Below are positions 5,080-13,013 of a stretch of DNA of 15,941 bases, piece by piece. The notes beneath the pieces are model-generated. The model saw nothing but the letters and a program-made list of their open reading frames with translations. It was not told where the DNA came from and made no database searches. Within the stretch, counting starts at the first letter, position 1. Each line of letters starts with the position of its first letter. Made by a program: the position numbers and the translations under genes. The stretch spans positions 1 to 15,941 of the forward strand of contig JAEWIH010000118.1 of assembly GCA_023387245.1 (NCBI GenBank). The letters are read 5' to 3'. Source of the DNA: Bacillota bacterium. GTDB lineage: Bacteria > Bacillota_I > Bacilli_A > Erysipelotrichales > Erysipelotrichaceae.

Positions 5080-6207
5080 ATGAAATATTATTGTCCTAAT
5101 TGTGGTACTTGTACAGTTGATCATTTTTTGGTTTTTAAAGGTAAAATTATTTGTCGTCAATGTTTAATGTTTACTGGTAACAGGGCTGGTTTTAAGATTG
5201 AAAAATGCTTAAATAGTCGGTTTCAATTAAAATATCCATTAACTCCTAATCAGAAGCGGGCTAGTCAAAAAATATTGGATTATACTAAAGGTGGTAAAAG
5301 TGTTTTGGTTCATGCGGTTTGTGGTGCTGGTAAGACGGAATTAGTTATTGAAACGATTAGTTATTTGTTGGCTAATAATTTGAGAGTTGGGTGGATGATT
5401 GCTAGGGTGAGTGTTGTTTTGGAGATTGGTCAACGGCTTAAACAAATTTTTAAACAGAATAAGATAGTTACTTTATATGGTGGGCATAGTTTAGTATTGA
5501 ATGGTGATATTGTGGTTTTGACGGCTCATCAGTTATATCGTTATCAACAGTATTTTGATTGTTTAATTGTTGATGAGCCTGATGCTTTTCCTTTTAAAAA
5601 TGATGCCGTTTTATGGCATTTAATGGAAAATAGTTGTTGTGGGACTAAAATATTTTTAACGGCTACTCCTGATAAAAAATTGAAACAGTTAGTTAGTAAA
5701 AATCAGTTATCGTTAGTAACTCTCAATCAGCGTCCTAGTTATCGGCTTTTGCCTGTTCCTAAGTTATTGATTGGTTTTAGATGGATGATTTGGATGTGGA
5801 CATATTACTATTTTAATAAGTTTAAAATAGGCAAGTCTTTATTTTTTGTGCCTACAATTGAATTGGGCAACTTTTTAGCAAAATGGCTTAGAGTACCGTT
5901 TTTGTCTTCGTTGACTATAAATTTAGAAAAAGCGATTAATGATTTTAGAAATAGTGAACGTGGTAGTATTATTACGACATCTATTTTAGAAAGAGGGGTT
6001 ACTTTTTCGGGTATTAATGTGATAGTGATATTGGCTTGTCATCCGATTTTTGATACGGCTAGTTTAGTCCAAATTAGTGGGCGTGTGGGGAGGGATATTA
6101 ATAGTGATAAGGGAGAGTGTATATTTTTGGCTAATAAAAAGACGAAGGAGATTGAGGAGTGTTTAAAATTAATCAATACTGCCAATGCTCATGCATCTAC
6201 TGTTTAA
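5080..6207 (+). CDS. comFA: ComFA, DNA-uptake DEAD-like helicase/translocase
   Basis: A 375-residue superfamily 2 ATPase of the competence machinery, a cytosolic motor thought to help pull single-stranded DNA through the ComEC channel. A zinc-binding module opens the protein (Cys5, Cys8, Cys25, Cys28). Helicase motifs follow: Walker A CGAGKTE (81-87), DEPDAFP (165-171, where DEVDAFP is usual), TATP (194-197), TSILERGVTF (300-309) and QISGRVGRD (331-339). It is shorter than the ~460-residue B. subtilis protein. ATG 5080 is the only sensible start, since an in-frame stop lies just upstream, yet no SD precedes it. The last 49 nt overlap comFC. Its presence implies that this lineage has, or had, natural transformation. 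Confidence 0.92.
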   Translation: MKYYCPNCGTCTVDHFLVFKGKIICRQCLMFTGNRAGFKIEKCLNSRFQLKYPLTPNQKRASQKILDYTKGGKSVLVHAVCGAGKTELVIETISYLLANNLRVGWMIARVSVVLEIGQRLKQIFKQNKIVTLYGGHSLVLNGDIVVLTAHQLYRYQQYFDCLIVDEPDAFPFKNDAVLWHLMENSCCGTKIFLTATPDKKLKQLVSKNQLSLVTLNQRPSYRLLPVPKLLIGFRWMIWMWTYYYFNKFKIGKSLFFVPTIELGNFLAKWLRVPFLSSLTINLEKAINDFRNSERGSIITTSILERGVTFSGINVIVILACHPIFDTASLVQISGRVGRDINSDKGECIFLANKKTKEIEECLKLINTANAHASTV

Positions 6208-6773
6208 AGCCTTTTACTGTTTTTAATAATTTATATGATTTTATTAGTCCTGATTTCTATTTGTGTAAACAATGTAAAAATAATTTAATTTATCGACCTA
6301 TAAAAATATATATGAATGATTTAGTTGTTAGTTGCTTATATCAGTATAATGATTTTTTCTCTAGCATTTTTAATCGCTATAAACGTTATGGTGATTTAAT
6401 TTTGGCTAAATGGTTAAAAAAACAACATTCTATACCATTTTATTATCAACAAATTCAAGTTCCTTCTTCTATTAAGGCTAAGGAGGAGAGAGGTTTTAAT
6501 CATTTGAAGTTGATATATCCTAAGTCGATAGAGGTGTTTTTGAAAAATGATTTTTATGTTCAAAAAAATAGTCGTCTTTTTAAAAGAAAACAAATTTGTT
6601 TTGAGCTTAAAAGTAACATTAATTTAAGAGATAGAGTTTGTTTAGTTGATGATGTCATTACTACTGGTTCCAGTATTTTAGAGGCTAAAAGACTTATTCC
6701 ACAAATTAAAAAAAGTTATGTGATTTGTTATCACCCTTTATTGTTAAAACAGTATCGTTATAGAAAAATTTAG
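6159..6773 (+). CDS. comFC: ComFC, phosphoribosyltransferase-like competence protein
   Basis: A 204-residue ComF/GntX-family protein needed with ComFA for DNA uptake. The N-terminal Cys pairs (Cys12/Cys15 and Cys36/Cys39) form a zinc ribbon. The central KAKEERGFN block (~106-114) is typical of the family, and the PRPP-type loop CLVDDVITTGSS is at 161-172. The start is GTG 6159, supported by AAGGAG at 6145-6150 with 8-nt spacing, both inside comFA in another frame; the 49-nt overlap implies that comFC translation occurs while comFA is being read. Substrate of the PRT fold in this family is not established. Confidence 0.9.
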   Translation: MFKINQYCQCSCIYCLKPFTVFNNLYDFISPDFYLCKQCKNNLIYRPIKIYMNDLVVSCLYQYNDFFSSIFNRYKRYGDLILAKWLKKQHSIPFYYQQIQVPSSIKAKEERGFNHLKLIYPKSIEVFLKNDFYVQKNSRLFKRKQICFELKSNINLRDRVCLVDDVITTGSSILEAKRLIPQIKKSYVICYHPLLLKQYRYRKI

Positions 6774-6792
6774 CAAAATTTAAAGTTTCATT

Positions 6793-6819
6793 TTAAAACG
6801 CTTTCAAATGTGATATAAT
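6793..6819 (+). promoter_or_regulatory. Extended -10 promoter of the cold-shock gene with an overlapping cre-like site
   Basis: TGATATAAT (6811-6819) is a perfect TGn-extended -10 box, which explains the absence of a good -35. Overlapping the -35/spacer, TTAAAACGCTTTCA (6793-6806) matches the CcpA operator consensus TGWNANCGNTNWCA at all but one position. Position over the promoter predicts repression if CcpA binds. The cre reading is by eye. Confidence 0.5.
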
Positions 6820-6839
6820 ATAAATCATAAGGAAAGGTA

Positions 6840-7055
6840 ATGTTTTATTTGATGAAGGGTGTAGTTAAACAATTCAATAAAGATAAGGGCTACGGATTTA
6901 TTAAATTAGATGATGGTCGCGATGTTTTTTTCCACTATTCACAATTAGTGATGGAAGGATTTAAAAATATTGAAAGTGGTGCTAGTGTTGAATTTGAATT
7001 AATCGAAACAGAGCGCGGTGCTCAAGCACATCACGTTGTTAAGATTGTTGAATAA
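6840..7055 (+). CDS. Cold-shock protein (CspA family)
   Basis: A 71-residue single cold-shock domain that binds single-stranded RNA/DNA and melts mRNA structure. The two RNA-binding motifs are KGYGFIK (RNP1) and DVFFHYS (RNP2), followed by the usual GASVEFELIETERGAQAHHV. ATG 6840 is 6 nt from AAGGA (6829-6833). The in-frame ATG 6852 would give the more typical MKGVVKQFN start (67 residues) but is 14 nt from the nearest purine run, so the four extra residues are probably real though unusual. It stands alone between its promoter and a terminator. Confidence 0.95.
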   Translation: MFYLMKGVVKQFNKDKGYGFIKLDDGRDVFFHYSQLVMEGFKNIESGASVEFELIETERGAQAHHVVKIVE

Positions 7056-7056
7056 A

Positions 7057-7077
7057 GAGTCGGATTTCCGACTTTTT
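7057..7077 (+). terminator. Terminator after the cold-shock gene
   Basis: AGTCGG (7058-7063) and CCGACT (7068-7073) form a perfect stem around ATTT and are followed by T residues. Confidence 0.85.
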
Positions 7078-7107
7078 GTTTATTTGGTGTTTCGTTATAA
7101 AAAAATG

Positions 7108-7116
7108 TGATAAAAT
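7108..7116 (+). promoter_or_regulatory. Extended -10 promoter of the tsaC-glyA-upp operon
   Basis: TGATAAAAT is a TGn-extended -10 box. The expected transcription start, about 7123, is only three bases before ATG 7126, so the mRNA would be nearly leaderless and the AAGGA at 7119-7123 would be too close to the ATG to work as SD. TATAAA at 7096-7101 is an alternative -10. Confidence 0.45.
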
Positions 7117-7125
7117 AAAAAGGAC

Positions 7126-7743
7126 ATGAAAACCAAAATATTTAGTGATTTAGAGATAGATGCTATCGCAAAACTATTGAGATCTGGTGGCATAGTTTCA
7201 ATTCCAACTGATACCTTACTAGGTTTGGCGGTAATGAGTAATAACTTAGAAAGTATTTATAGGTTGCGACAAATTAAGCAACGGCCTAATGAAAAAGCGT
7301 TGGCTTATATGGTTGATAATTTAGAAAAAATCGAAGCAGTATGTGATTTGAAAGAGCGTGATTATCGCCTAATTTCTGAATTTTTGCCGGGTCCAATTAC
7401 TTTCATTTTTAACAAAAAGGCAAATTTAAAGATTGTTGATGAATCGGGATTAAATACTTTAGCTATTCGGATACCTAATCATCCTTTTGTTATTAGTCTA
7501 ATTAGTCGCTTAGAATTTGGTCTTTATGTGCCAAGTGCTAATATTTCTAGTCAGCCTCCAGCTACTACCTATCAACAAGTGTTAGAAATATTTGATGGAA
7601 AAATTGATGGTGTAGTTGCTTTAAATAGCTTAAATATGATGGCTTCTACGATCATTGATGCTAGTGGTGATGATTTGAAATGTTTGAGGAAGGGTCCAAT
7701 TTCTTTAAAAGAAATAGAAATGAGGTTGAAAACTAATGAGTAG
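7126..7743 (+). CDS. tsaC: L-threonylcarbamoyladenylate synthase (TsaC/YrdC type)
   Basis: A 205-residue YrdC-domain enzyme making threonylcarbamoyl-AMP from threonine, bicarbonate and ATP, the first step of t6A37 tRNA modification for ANN-decoding tRNAs. Motifs: [16 protein letters not shown] (20-35), the K/R-rich [11 protein letters not shown] (50-60), LPGPITFIF (87-95), IRIPNHPF (115-122) and [10 protein letters not shown] (136-145). The length indicates the short TsaC form without the C-terminal Sua5 domain. The start codon lacks a properly spaced SD. Its end overlaps the glyA start by 8 nt, as in a coupled operon. Confidence 0.9.
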   Translation: MKTKIFSDLEIDAIAKLLRSGGIVSIPTDTLLGLAVMSNNLESIYRLRQIKQRPNEKALAYMVDNLEKIEAVCDLKERDYRLISEFLPGPITFIFNKKANLKIVDESGLNTLAIRIPNHPFVISLISRLEFGLYVPSANISSQPPATTYQQVLEIFDGKIDGVVALNSLNMMASTIIDASGDDLKCLRKGPISLKEIEMRLKTNE

Positions 7744-8968
7744 TAAAATATTTGATTTAATTGATAAAGAATATCAAAGACAACTAGAGCATATCGAATT
7801 AATTGCTTCTGAAAATTATGTTAGTGATAATGTTTTAAAAGCAACTGGTAGTATTTTAACTAATAAGTATGCTGAAGGCTATCCAGGAAATCGCTATTAT
7901 GGCGGTTGTCAAGTAATTGATGAAATTGAGGCTTATACGATAGATTTAGCTAAGCAGCTTTTTGGGGCTGATCATGCTAATGTGCAAGCTCATAGTGGTT
8001 CTAGTGCTAATTTGGCGGCCTATATGGCAGTTTTAAAACCTCAAGACACAGTGTTAGGTATGGATTTAAATAGTGGTGGTCATTTAACTCATGGTTCACC
8101 TTATAATTTTTCGGGTAAATGGTATAATTTTGTTGGTTATGGTGTTGATAAAAATAGTGAGTGTATTGATTATGACTATGTTTTAGCATTGGCTAAAAAA
8201 CATCAACCTAAATTAATTGTTGCTGGTGCTAGTGCTTATTCACGGACTATTGATTTTAAAAAATTTAAAGAAATCGCTGATGAAGTAGGGGCATTATTAA
8301 TGGTAGATATGGCTCATATTGCTGGATTAGTAGCTGCAGGTTTACATAATAGTCCTGTGCCTTATGCCGATATAGTTACTACTACTACTCATAAAACTTT
8401 AAGAGGTCCTCGTTCAGGATTGATATTGTGTAAAAAAGAATTAGCTAAATCGATTGATAAAGCAATATTCCCTGGTTGTCAAGGTGGTCCTTTGGAACAT
8501 GTTATCGCCGCAAAAGCGATTTGTTTTGAAGAAGCATTGAGACCAGAATTTAAAAATTATCAACAACAGGTTATTAAAAATGCTAGTATTATGGCTAAAA
8601 CTTTTATTGATAATGGCTGTCGGGTTGTTTCTGGGGGTAGTGATAATCATTTAGTTAATGTAGATGTTATGACTAGTTTTAATTTAACTGGTAAACAAGT
8701 TTCAGATCGTTGTAATCGTTTTGGGATTACTTTAAATAAAAATATGATTCCTTTTGATAGTCAAAAACCGGTTCATTGTTCAGGTATTAGAGTTGGTTCG
8801 CCAGCTATGACGACTCGTGGTTTTTTAGAAGCTGAATTTGAACAAATAGCTAAGTGGATTATTGCTTTGTCTAAAAATTATGAAGATGATGAATTGGCTA
8901 ATGAAATTAGCCAACAAATTAAAAATTTATGTATTAAATATCCGTTGTTTAAAGGAGGAGATAAATAA
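7736..8968 (+). CDS. glyA: Serine hydroxymethyltransferase
   Basis: A 410-residue PLP enzyme interconverting serine plus tetrahydrofolate with glycine plus methylene-tetrahydrofolate, the main source of one-carbon units for purine and thymidylate synthesis. Visible features: LIASENYVS (22-30), [14 protein letters not shown] (44-57), [11 protein letters not shown] (84-94), [13 protein letters not shown] (190-202) and the PLP-lysine motif [16 protein letters not shown] with Lys220. Full length and no missing key residue. It overlaps tsaC by 8 nt and shares one base with upp (TAATG), so all three are translated in tandem. The glyA-upp order is the same as in Bacillus. Confidence 0.98.
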   Translation: MSSKIFDLIDKEYQRQLEHIELIASENYVSDNVLKATGSILTNKYAEGYPGNRYYGGCQVIDEIEAYTIDLAKQLFGADHANVQAHSGSSANLAAYMAVLKPQDTVLGMDLNSGGHLTHGSPYNFSGKWYNFVGYGVDKNSECIDYDYVLALAKKHQPKLIVAGASAYSRTIDFKKFKEIADEVGALLMVDMAHIAGLVAAGLHNSPVPYADIVTTTTHKTLRGPRSGLILCKKELAKSIDKAIFPGCQGGPLEHVIAAKAICFEEALRPEFKNYQQQVIKNASIMAKTFIDNGCRVVSGGSDNHLVNVDVMTSFNLTGKQVSDRCNRFGITLNKNMIPFDSQKPVHCSGIRVGSPAMTTRGFLEAEFEQIAKWIIALSKNYEDDELANEISQQIKNLCIKYPLFKGGDK

Positions 8969-9588
8969 TGGTTACTGTTTTAGATCATCCACTAATTACC
9001 CACAAGCTAGCTCAAATGCGGAATGTAGAAACTACTACTAGAGATTTTAGACAAAATTTAGATGAAATAGCTGGTTTGATGGCGTATGAAATTACTCGTG
9101 ATTTACCAGTAAAAGAAGTTACCATTCAAACTCCTGTTGCTGAGTGTAAAACTCATATTTTGGCTAAAGAGGTAGTATTAGTACCAATTATTCGGGCTGG
9201 ATTAGGGATGGTTGATGGCATTCGTTCTTTAGTACCGACTGCTAAAGTTGGGCATGTTGGTGTTTATCGTGATGAAGAAACTTTAAAACCGCATGAATAC
9301 TTTTGTAAATTACCTTCTTTACTTGAAGATGCTATAGTGATGGTTTTAGATCCGATGTTAGCGACTGGTGGTAGTGCTGAGGCTACGATTTCGATGTTGA
9401 AGGCTAAAAATGCGAGACAAATTAAATTAATTTGTTTAGTTGGTGCTCCTGAGGGGGTGGAGGCAATTCAAAAGGCTCATCCTGATGTTGATATTTATTT
9501 AGCGGCTTTAGATGAAAAACTTGATGAAAATGGTTATATCGTGCCAGGGTTAGGTGATGCTGGTGATAGAATTTATGGAACAAAATAG
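8968..9588 (+). CDS. upp: Uracil phosphoribosyltransferase
   Basis: A 206-residue salvage enzyme making UMP from uracil and PRPP. Family blocks: N-terminal [13 protein letters not shown] (7-19), [13 protein letters not shown] (72-84), the PRPP loop [12 protein letters not shown] (126-137) and the uracil-binding C-terminus [17 protein letters not shown] (8955-8959) precedes ATG 8968, whose A is the last base of the glyA stop. The NUDIX gene starts inside its last codons. Confidence 0.98.
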   Translation: MVTVLDHPLITHKLAQMRNVETTTRDFRQNLDEIAGLMAYEITRDLPVKEVTIQTPVAECKTHILAKEVVLVPIIRAGLGMVDGIRSLVPTAKVGHVGVYRDEETLKPHEYFCKLPSLLEDAIVMVLDPMLATGGSAEATISMLKAKNARQIKLICLVGAPEGVEAIQKAHPDVDIYLAALDEKLDENGYIVPGLGDAGDRIYGTK

Positions 9589-9976
9589 TGAAATTTCTTG
9601 TGGGGTGGTGGTTATATATCGCCACCGTTTCCTTATTGGTAAACATTTAAGTGGTAATCATTATGATTTTATTAAAGGTCATTTAGAGGCTGGTGAAACA
9701 TTTGAGGCTTGTGCTAAAAGAGAAGTTTTTGAGGAATTGGGTTTAAGTGTTGATTTAGAAGAAGGTTTTTATGAAAAAACCGAATATGAGATTATGGGTC
9801 GTGGTCATAAAATTGTTCATTGGTTTTTAGCTTTTAGTGATGGCGATTTGAAAATAGATTTTAATGAATTAAAAAAAGTTAAGATTTTAAATTTTGAGGA
9901 TGCTTATAAGCGCTTAACTTATGATAGTGCTAAAAATTTGTTAGTTAAAGTGAAGGAATATTTAGATGGTAGATAA
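9575..9976 (+). CDS. NUDIX hydrolase
   Basis: A 133-residue MutT-like protein. The NUDIX box is complete: Gly35, Glu41, Arg49-Glu50, Glu53-Glu54 and Gly56 (GHLEAGE...REVFEELG), so it should hydrolyse a nucleoside diphosphate linked to some group X. The [10 protein letters not shown] context and short length resemble Ap4A or nucleotide-sanitising enzymes, but the substrate cannot be read from sequence. I place the start at ATG 9575; an in-frame upstream ATG at 9554 would add seven residues inside upp. Overlaps upp by 14 nt and the next gene by 11 nt. Only a weak SD (GGTGAT) precedes it, which suggests translation by re-initiation after upp. Confidence 0.88.
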   Translation: MEQNSEISCGVVVIYRHRFLIGKHLSGNHYDFIKGHLEAGETFEACAKREVFEELGLSVDLEEGFYEKTEYEIMGRGHKIVHWFLAFSDGDLKIDFNELKKVKILNFEDAYKRLTYDSAKNLLVKVKEYLDGR

Positions 9977-10154
9977 ATTTTTATTAATTATTTTATTTTC
10001 TATAGCATTTTATTCTTTGTTAGGAATTGATTGGAGCAAAATCTTTTTAAAGAGTAAAAGTCATCTAGCATTATTGCTATGTATTTTGTTGGCGATGACT
10101 TTAAGTTATTGTACATTTTCTTTTATTCGTTTTATTAATTTTTTGTGGCAATGA
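9966..10154 (+). CDS. Small DUF1146-like (YwzB-type) membrane protein
   Basis: A 62-residue protein with two membrane segments (about 5-21 and 34-55) joined by a basic loop containing LGIDWSKIFLKSKS. The size, the two segments, the G-I-[DN]-[WF] motif after the first segment and its place just before an mbl-like gene fit the DUF1146/YwzB family of unknown function. It overlaps the NUDIX gene by 11 nt and closes the operon; it ends in TGA, rare among the core genes here. A weak AT-rich hairpin (ATGATA/TATCAT, 10151-10169) follows. Confidence 0.65.
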   Translation: MVDKFLLIILFSIAFYSLLGIDWSKIFLKSKSHLALLLCILLAMTLSYCTFSFIRFINFLWQ

Positions 10155-10178
10155 TAAATTAAATATCATTTAATTTTA

Positions 10179-10206
10179 TTGTTAAAATTATAAAATTTAG
10201 TATAAT
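10179..10206 (+). promoter_or_regulatory. Promoter of the mbl-like gene
   Basis: TTGTTA (10179-10184) and TATAAT (10201-10206), 16-bp spacing. Predicted transcription start near 10213, giving a ~22-nt leader carrying the AGGAG site. Confidence 0.6.
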
Positions 10207-10234
10207 TTCTACTATATTGATAGGAGTGATATTT

Positions 10235-11224
10235 GTGATATTTTCCAAAATTGTTGGTGTCGATTTAGGGACTGCGAATTTATTGATTTATGTTAAAGGT
10301 GAGGGAATAGTCATTGATGAGCCTTCTGTAGTGGCGGTAGATGATACGACTAAAAAAGTGTTGGCTGTTGGTCATGAGGCTAAAGAAATGCTTGGTAGAA
10401 CTCCGATGAAAATCCGGGCTATTCGGCCACTAAAAGATGGGGTAATTGCTGATTTTGAAATAACTGAAACGATGTTATCTTATTTTATGAATAAGCTTAA
10501 TTTAAAAGGTTTTTTTTCAAGACCTGTGATTTTAATTTGTTGTCCAAGCAATATTACTTCTGTTGAAAGAAATGCGATTCGTGATGCTGCTTATCGGGCA
10601 GGGGCTAAGCGCGTTTATATTGAAGAAGAGCCTAAAGTAGCGGCTATTGGGGCTGGGTTAGATATATCTCAACCTTTTGGTAGTATGGTATTAGATATTG
10701 GTGGTGGTACGACTGATGTGGCGGTTTTATCTTTGGGTGAAATTGTTACTTCGACATCACTTAAAATAGCTGGTGATACTTTAGATAGAGATATTATTAA
10801 GTATGTTAAGGATAAATATCAATTATTGATTGGTGATCGGAGTGCTGAGGATATTAAAAAACAGATTGGGACTGTTTATAAATCGAGTCGTGATGATGAA
10901 ATTGAAGTATCAGGTCGTGATATGGTTAATGGATTACCGAGGACGATTAAAATTCGTTCTTCGGAAACTGAGGTGGCTATGCGTGAAAGTATGGCTGATA
11001 TCGTTCGGGCTTGTCGGACCGTTTTAGAACAAACACCACCAGAATTATCGGCTGATATTATGGAGCGGGGTATTGTTTTAACTGGTGGTGGCGCTTTGTT
11101 ACATGGGCTAGATTCTTTATTGATGCAGGAATTACAAATACCAGTTTATTCTGCTAAAAATGCTTTGACTTGTGTGGCTGAGGGTACTGGGATTATGTTG
11201 GAAAATTTAAAGCATACTCGTTAA
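10235..11224 (+). CDS. mbl: MreB/Mbl-family actin-like cell-shape protein
   Basis: A 329-residue bacterial actin that polymerises under the membrane and guides the wall-elongation machinery. ATP-binding elements: DLGTAN (10-15), EEPKVAAIGAG (131-141), DIGGGTTD (154-161) and the adenosine motif ELSADIMERGIVLTGGGALL near the C-terminus. GTG 10235 is chosen because AGGAG (10222-10226) is 8 nt away; an in-frame TTG at 10217 lies before that site. The IFSKIVGVDLGTAN start, the ICCPSNITSVE block, the terminal region and the adjacent DUF1146 gene favour Mbl over MreB; mreC and mreD are absent nearby. The paralogue choice is less certain than the family. Confidence 0.93.
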   Translation: MIFSKIVGVDLGTANLLIYVKGEGIVIDEPSVVAVDDTTKKVLAVGHEAKEMLGRTPMKIRAIRPLKDGVIADFEITETMLSYFMNKLNLKGFFSRPVILICCPSNITSVERNAIRDAAYRAGAKRVYIEEEPKVAAIGAGLDISQPFGSMVLDIGGGTTDVAVLSLGEIVTSTSLKIAGDTLDRDIIKYVKDKYQLLIGDRSAEDIKKQIGTVYKSSRDDEIEVSGRDMVNGLPRTIKIRSSETEVAMRESMADIVRACRTVLEQTPPELSADIMERGIVLTGGGALLHGLDSLLMQELQIPVYSAKNALTCVAEGTGIMLENLKHTR

Positions 11225-11235
11225 TTTAAAAATAT

Positions 11236-11263
11236 AAGGCACTGATTTTGATCAGTGCTTTTT
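11236..11263 (+). terminator. Terminator after mbl
   Basis: GCACTGAT (11239-11246) pairs perfectly with ATCAGTGC (11251-11258) around TTTG, followed by five T; outer A-T pairs extend it. Strong. Confidence 0.92.
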
Positions 11264-11310
11264 AGTTATTTTGATTAATGCTGTTTATAACATATATAGG
11301 GGGATTATAT

Positions 11311-11838
11311 ATGATTAGAGAGCTTAAGTTAGAAATGACGAATATGACTAGAGATGAGTTAATTAAGCAACATTTACATTTAGTTTATAAGCGGTTAAAT
11401 AAATTGAGTGTTTCTCAATTACAGGAACTAAATATAAGCTATTATAATTATTTAGATAGGAGTCAGTTAGAGTGTTCTAAAATTATGCCGTATATAAAAA
11501 TAGGGAGTGTCGTTTTTTGTGATTTTGGGGATACTTATTTACATGAGTCAGCTTTTTTACATATGGGATTAGTGTTGAGTATATATCGAGGTAAAGCTTT
11601 TATTATTCCAATGACTTCTAAAAAAGAATTAATTGTGAAGTATCGTAAAATAATTTATAAAGATCATTTATATTATATTGGAAAAGTTGGGGGATTAAAT
11701 AGAGAATCGGTTTTGTTTTTAAATGATGGCAAATTTGTTAATAGTGCTAGAATTATTGATATTAAGGGTTATTTAGATACTAATAGTTTAGAATTTTTAA
11801 AGATTAAAAGTTTTTATCGCTCTTTATTTGATGTATAA
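11311..11838 (+). CDS. PemK/MazF-like domain protein with an N-terminal extension
   Basis: A 175-residue protein. ATG 11311 is chosen because AGGGGGA (11298-11304) is 6 nt away; an in-frame ATG at 11278 precedes that site. Residues ~1-58 are polar and probably helical (TRDELIKQHLHLVYKRLNKLSVSQLQEL). From ~62 the pattern GSVVFCDFGD, then GLVLSIYRGKAFIIPMTSK, then SVLFLNDGKFVNSARIIDIKG resembles the MazF/PemK barrel of endoribonuclease toxins. The threonine of the TS motif is kept (Thr102), but the catalytic Arg normally found in a R-P-[VA]-L-V motif is replaced (HMGLVL). No antitoxin gene is adjacent. It may be a non-toxic RNA-binding relative, or the extension may act as a built-in antitoxin. 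It stands upstream of tilS, 7 nt away. Confidence 0.65.
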   Translation: MIRELKLEMTNMTRDELIKQHLHLVYKRLNKLSVSQLQELNISYYNYLDRSQLECSKIMPYIKIGSVVFCDFGDTYLHESAFLHMGLVLSIYRGKAFIIPMTSKKELIVKYRKIIYKDHLYYIGKVGGLNRESVLFLNDGKFVNSARIIDIKGYLDTNSLEFLKIKSFYRSLFDV

Positions 11839-11839
11839 T
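11834..11839 (+). promoter_or_regulatory. Possible -10 box for tilS (would give a leaderless mRNA)
   Basis: A perfect TATAAT spans the stop codon of the preceding gene. Its predicted transcription start, seven bases beyond the box, is 11846, exactly the A of the tilS ATG. The -35 region (TTTTTA 11811-11816, 17-bp spacing) is weak. The tilS start has no SD, which fits this reading. Confidence 0.35.
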
Positions 11840-11845
11840 TAATTG

Positions 11846-12985
11846 ATGGAAAAATGGGTAATAGCGTGTTCGGGTGGTCCTGATTCAATGTATTTATTGG
11901 AGTGGGCTAGAAAAAAATATGAGTGTATTATTGTTCATATTAATTATCATAAGCGACTAGATGCTGATTATGAACAAAAAATAGTTGAGGATTATTGTGA
12001 TAAATATAATCTTATTTATCATATTTTTGATTATGAAAGTAATCAAAGTGGTAATTTTCAAAATCAGGCTCGGGAATTTAGATATTTAAAGTTTAGAGAA
12101 ATTGTTTGTAAATATAAGGCTTTAGGAGTTATGGTTGCTCATCATCAGGATGATGTTTTGGAGTCGATTGTGATCAATTATTTAGCTTATCATCCTTTTA
12201 AGTATTTTGGGATAAAAGAAAAAATTGATTTGGATGGCTTATTAGTTTATCGTCCTTTACTAACATTAACTAAACAAATGATTTTAGATTATTGTATGCA
12301 ACATAATTTATTATATGGGGTTGATCAGTCGAATTTTATGCCGATTTATTTGCGTAATAGAGTAAGAGTAAAAATTAATGATCAAAATCGTTTATTGATT
12401 TTAAAATATGGACAATATCATAATTATGTTTTAAATATGTATAAACAGAGCTATTCACTTTCTAATATGTATTTTGGATATAATTATATTTACCAAATTT
12501 TAAAGCGCCATATAAGTTGGCGCCAATATCAGGATGTGTGGAGATTTGTTTTGAGTAATAATAAAAAATATGTTTTCCGTAATGGTGATATTTTGTATAA
12601 ATACAATAATAAAATTATGCTTAAAACGACTAGTGCTGGTTTTAGTGCGACATATTTTAATGTTGATGAATTAGAGAAGTCTGATTGGGTTGATAATAAA
12701 AATAATGGTGTTAGATGTGTATTGGGTTTAAGTAAAAATGATTTTCCGTTAACTGTGCGTTCAAATAGTGTTGGTGATAAAATATTATTGGCTTTTGGTC
12801 ATAAAAAATTAAGTCGCTATTTTATTGATAACAAAATTGATTTGGCTAGTCGTGATAATTATTGGGTAGTTATTAATAGTTTTGGTGATATAATTTTTGT
12901 TAATGGGATTGGGGCTGATTTAAATCATCGAAATGGAGAATTTATAGTGAATATGACTGTTAAAAATCCTTTTAATTTGTTATAA
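11846..12985 (+). CDS. tilS: tRNA(Ile)-lysidine synthase
   Basis: A 379-residue N-type ATP pyrophosphatase that converts C34 of the AUA-reading tRNA-Ile to lysidine using lysine and ATP; essential where AUA is read by a CAU-anticodon tRNA. The PP-loop SGGPDS is at residues 9-14, HINYHKR and AREFRY follow, then VAHHQDDVLESIVINYL; the C-terminal substrate domain shows LTVRSNSVGDKI and GHKKLSRYFIDNKI. A TTG directly before the ATG is the alternative start. No SD is visible. The order tilS-hprT-ftsH is the same as in Bacillus. AUA codons are common in the window, especially in the ABC cassette, so this enzyme directly serves their decoding. Confidence 0.93.
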   Translation: MEKWVIACSGGPDSMYLLEWARKKYECIIVHINYHKRLDADYEQKIVEDYCDKYNLIYHIFDYESNQSGNFQNQAREFRYLKFREIVCKYKALGVMVAHHQDDVLESIVINYLAYHPFKYFGIKEKIDLDGLLVYRPLLTLTKQMILDYCMQHNLLYGVDQSNFMPIYLRNRVRVKINDQNRLLILKYGQYHNYVLNMYKQSYSLSNMYFGYNYIYQILKRHISWRQYQDVWRFVLSNNKKYVFRNGDILYKYNNKIMLKTTSAGFSATYFNVDELEKSDWVDNKNNGVRCVLGLSKNDFPLTVRSNSVGDKILLAFGHKKLSRYFIDNKIDLASRDNYWVVINSFGDIIFVNGIGADLNHRNGEFIVNMTVKNPFNLL

Positions 12986-12986
12986 T
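12978..12986 (+). promoter_or_regulatory. Extended -10 promoter of hprT-ftsH
   Basis: TGTTATAAT is a perfect TGn-extended -10 that overlaps the tilS stop codon. The start would be near 12993, giving a ~21-nt leader that contains the AAAGAGGT site of hprT. No good -35 is visible. Confidence 0.55.
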
Positions 12987-13013
12987 GGTTACATTAGTTT
13001 TAAAGAGGTAAAT

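Noticed and set aside
5080..6207. comFA as a truncated pseudogene because it is shorter than the Bacillus protein
   Set aside because: Zinc module and all helicase motifs from Walker A to QISGRVGRD are present in one open frame; the shorter length looks natural.
8007..8650. Minus-strand frames inside glyA
   Set aside because: Antisense shadows of a full-length conserved enzyme.
9422..9646. 74-codon minus-strand frame over the upp/NUDIX junction
   Set aside because: His-rich antisense shadow of two conserved + strand genes.
10830..11027. 65-codon + strand frame inside mbl
   Set aside because: Out-of-frame shadow; the mbl frame carries conserved actin-fold motifs through this stretch.
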